Positions 62,205 to 64,000 of a stretch of 64,000 bases of DNA are shown piece after piece. The stretch is from Nosema muscidifuracis (lineage: Eukaryota; Microsporidia; Nosematidae). The notes under the pieces are model-generated. The model was not told the origin of the DNA. It saw only the letters and a list, made by a program, of their open reading frames with translations, and did no database searches. A program made the translations under genes and the position numbers. Position 1 is the stretch's first letter. Every line of letters begins with the position of its first letter. The stretch covers positions 1 to 64,000 of the forward strand of contig JAIOKI010000013.1 of assembly GCA_028335825.1 (NCBI GenBank), written 5' to 3'.

Positions 62205-63898
62205 TTAATTGATAACTTGTACATAATAATTCAACAATTCAAAAATATTATCATATCCAGATGAAATTAGATTTTGTTCATTTCTTATCGCTTTATAACT
62301 AATTAAATTTTCTAATTCCGATTTAAAATAGAAAAGTATACATGCATAAATATCGAATCTATTTTTATAGATATTTTCTTTTTGACAAATCTTCGAAAGG
62401 AATTCTTTTAAGCCAGAAATAATGTCATTAGAAGTATCATTTGATTTACTTTTAAAACTTTCGATGAATTTAAATAGCATCAATGTATCATTAGAAAAAT
62501 TATTTTCAGAAAGTCTCTTCTCGTACATCTCACACATTTCAAAATACATTAACAAATCAAAATAGATGCTCGAAATATTATTATGGTTATAAACAATCTC
62601 TTTCATGATAAACTGAGAAATTTTTTCATAATATTCAGATTCGGAATTATCATTTTCTTCGATTAATTTAGAATTAACGTATCGAGATTTAGTTTATTTT
62701 CACATTTTTCAACCAAATCTAAGGTGAATAGAATTTCATACATTATAATATTTCTAGCTTTTCCTTTATTCGATAGAATACTTATTAAAATATCCTTGTA
62801 TAGATCACTATCTTTTATAAGATAAAAAAATCTTAAAATAGGTTCAATTTTATCTACACTGATATTTTGACAAGTTTTGAAGAAAATCTTCATTTCTTCA
62901 AAAATATCTTCATCGATACAATAATAATATATTTCATATTTATAAACTGTAACGTTCTTTAAAGCATAACAATGATTATTCAAATATATACTGTCATTAA
63001 ATAATCCTACTTGTATATTTTTAAGTTCTTTGTTATTTGGATCATTAAAGAATCTAAATGTTTCAGAATATCATCTTGAGCAAGTATACTATTTTTATAA
63101 TATTCAGTTATTCTTTTGTTATCCTCAAATTCGTATGCTTTTTTATTAACTATATCATATTTTCTATCAAAATAAAAACAGGACATTTTTATTAATGATA
63201 ATAAACTTGAAATTTCTTCTAAATCTTCTTCCTTACAGTGGTAATATATTTTTAGATAATACTCAACATATTTTTTTATAATTAAATTCATTCATGTCGA
63301 TAGTGTACATAAACATATTTTTGTTATCTGGAGTTAACTTAAAATTAAATAAAATATTATCGTAATGTTCTATTCCGTATAGACAAGAATTTTTTTCACT
63401 ATTTAAAATTATATTTTCATCTGGATTGTTTATCAAAATCTTATCGTATTCTAAGTACGATTTAGTACTTGAAACATCATTGATATAGTGATAATAATTT
63501 GAAATATTTTTCATAAAATCACAAATCATTTCTGTTTTCTTTATATTTTTTTCGCAATCTTCAATATATAAATATTTATCTTTATCAGAGAATCCATATA
63601 CAATTTCAGCAATTTCTTTTTTCAATTCATCTTTCAAAGCAAAATTAACATCTGAATAATTATCGATACTAAAAAAAAATTGATTTGTAAATTTTCCTGA
63701 TTCATCGCACCTTTTAATATATATTCGGGATCTATAGATCTCTAAAATATGGATTGGAAAAGTAGAATCATCGCCTATAAAAATAAAATTTCTTTCATTA
63801 GTTTTCTTCATAATCACTTTAGATAGATCTTCACGCATTGTTTTTAAAACATCAAATGTATAAACTGATAATAAATGTAGTAAAGCCAAAAATTTCAT
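62205..63898 (-). pseudogene. Secreted-protein gene broken into four frames
   Basis: The ATG at 63898 follows TTTACTCCATC. Four consecutive, slightly overlapping or adjacent open pieces (63898-63263, 63291-63007, 62983-62663, 62606-62205) all have coding quality. Together they make sense only as one gene of about 560 codons with three apparent frameshifts, near 63280, 62995 and 62640. The leader is MKFLALLHLLSVYTFDVLK. The rest is soluble and helical, without a membrane span. Segments such as DIFEEMKIFFKTC and ILFTLDLVEKCENKLN loosely match the 442-residue secreted protein at 20.8 kb. Three shifts in one gene suggest a true pseudogene, though clustered read errors cannot be excluded. Confidence 0.65.
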
Positions 63899-64000
63899 GA
63901 TGGAGTAAAAAATTTCATATTTATATTTTTTTTAAATAAAATTAATTTAATTTTTAATTTAAAATTGAAAAATAAAAAAACAAAGATAGGTCAAAAATGA
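63899..64000. other. 5' flank of the broken gene
   Basis: A short AT-rich end of the window. The box GGAG (plus strand, 63902-63905) reads CTCC before the ATG, a weak version of the start-site signature. Confidence 0.4.

Noticed and set aside
2632-64000. rRNA operon near the chromosome end, as known in some microsporidia
   Set aside because: No rRNA-like GC-richer block with conserved strings was found anywhere in the window.

Overview
The window reads as the left end of a chromosome from a very AT-rich microsporidian-type parasite (Nosema/Vairimorpha-like; this assignment is inference). Three observations support it. Bases 1-2396 are a telomere of CCTA and CCTAA units. The coding genes seen are short and apparently intron-free. 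Most genes carry a CC-, CCC- or CCCC-type box within about ten bases of the ATG, a start-site signature known from microsporidia. No rRNA or convincing tRNA gene was seen.

Region 1 (2.4-24 kb) is gene-poor. Next to the telomere lies a 237-bp segment that recurs at 43.6 kb with about six mismatches. Sparse intact genes follow: a secreted unknown (8.0-8.8 kb), a multi-pass membrane protein with a J-like N-terminus but no HPD (14.3-15.2 kb), an ABHD13/BEM46-type alpha/beta hydrolase with a complete triad (16.9-17.6 kb), and a 442-residue secreted unknown (20.8-22.2 kb). Between them are relics of coding sequence, including one gene split by a single in-frame stop (4.55-4.95 kb).

Region 2 (24-43.6 kb) is a graveyard. 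It holds a decayed Mutator-like (MULE) DNA transposon on the plus strand and three decayed Ty3/gypsy-type retroelement fossils, all on the minus strand. Interleaved with these are three tandem copies, all damaged, of one family encoding a cysteine-bearing protein with membrane segments at its C-terminus (29.7, 33.0 and 37.7 kb).

Region 3 (43.6-64 kb) begins at the second copy of the subtelomeric segment. It carries six minus-strand paralogues of one unrecognised family (45.0-59.1 kb): a signal peptide, a short conserved N-terminal module, a helical middle, a charged low-complexity tail and, in several members, a C-terminal membrane anchor. Two members are interrupted by apparent frameshifts. 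At 62.2-63.9 kb a further secreted-protein gene is broken into four frames and weakly resembles the 20.8-kb gene. Decayed sequence of unknown origin, with one by-eye pair of related pieces (44.3 and 61.4 kb), separates the paralogues.

The working picture is a subtelomeric nursery for lineage-specific secreted or surface proteins that arise by duplication and decay quickly, embedded in old transposon debris. All family comparisons were made by eye.
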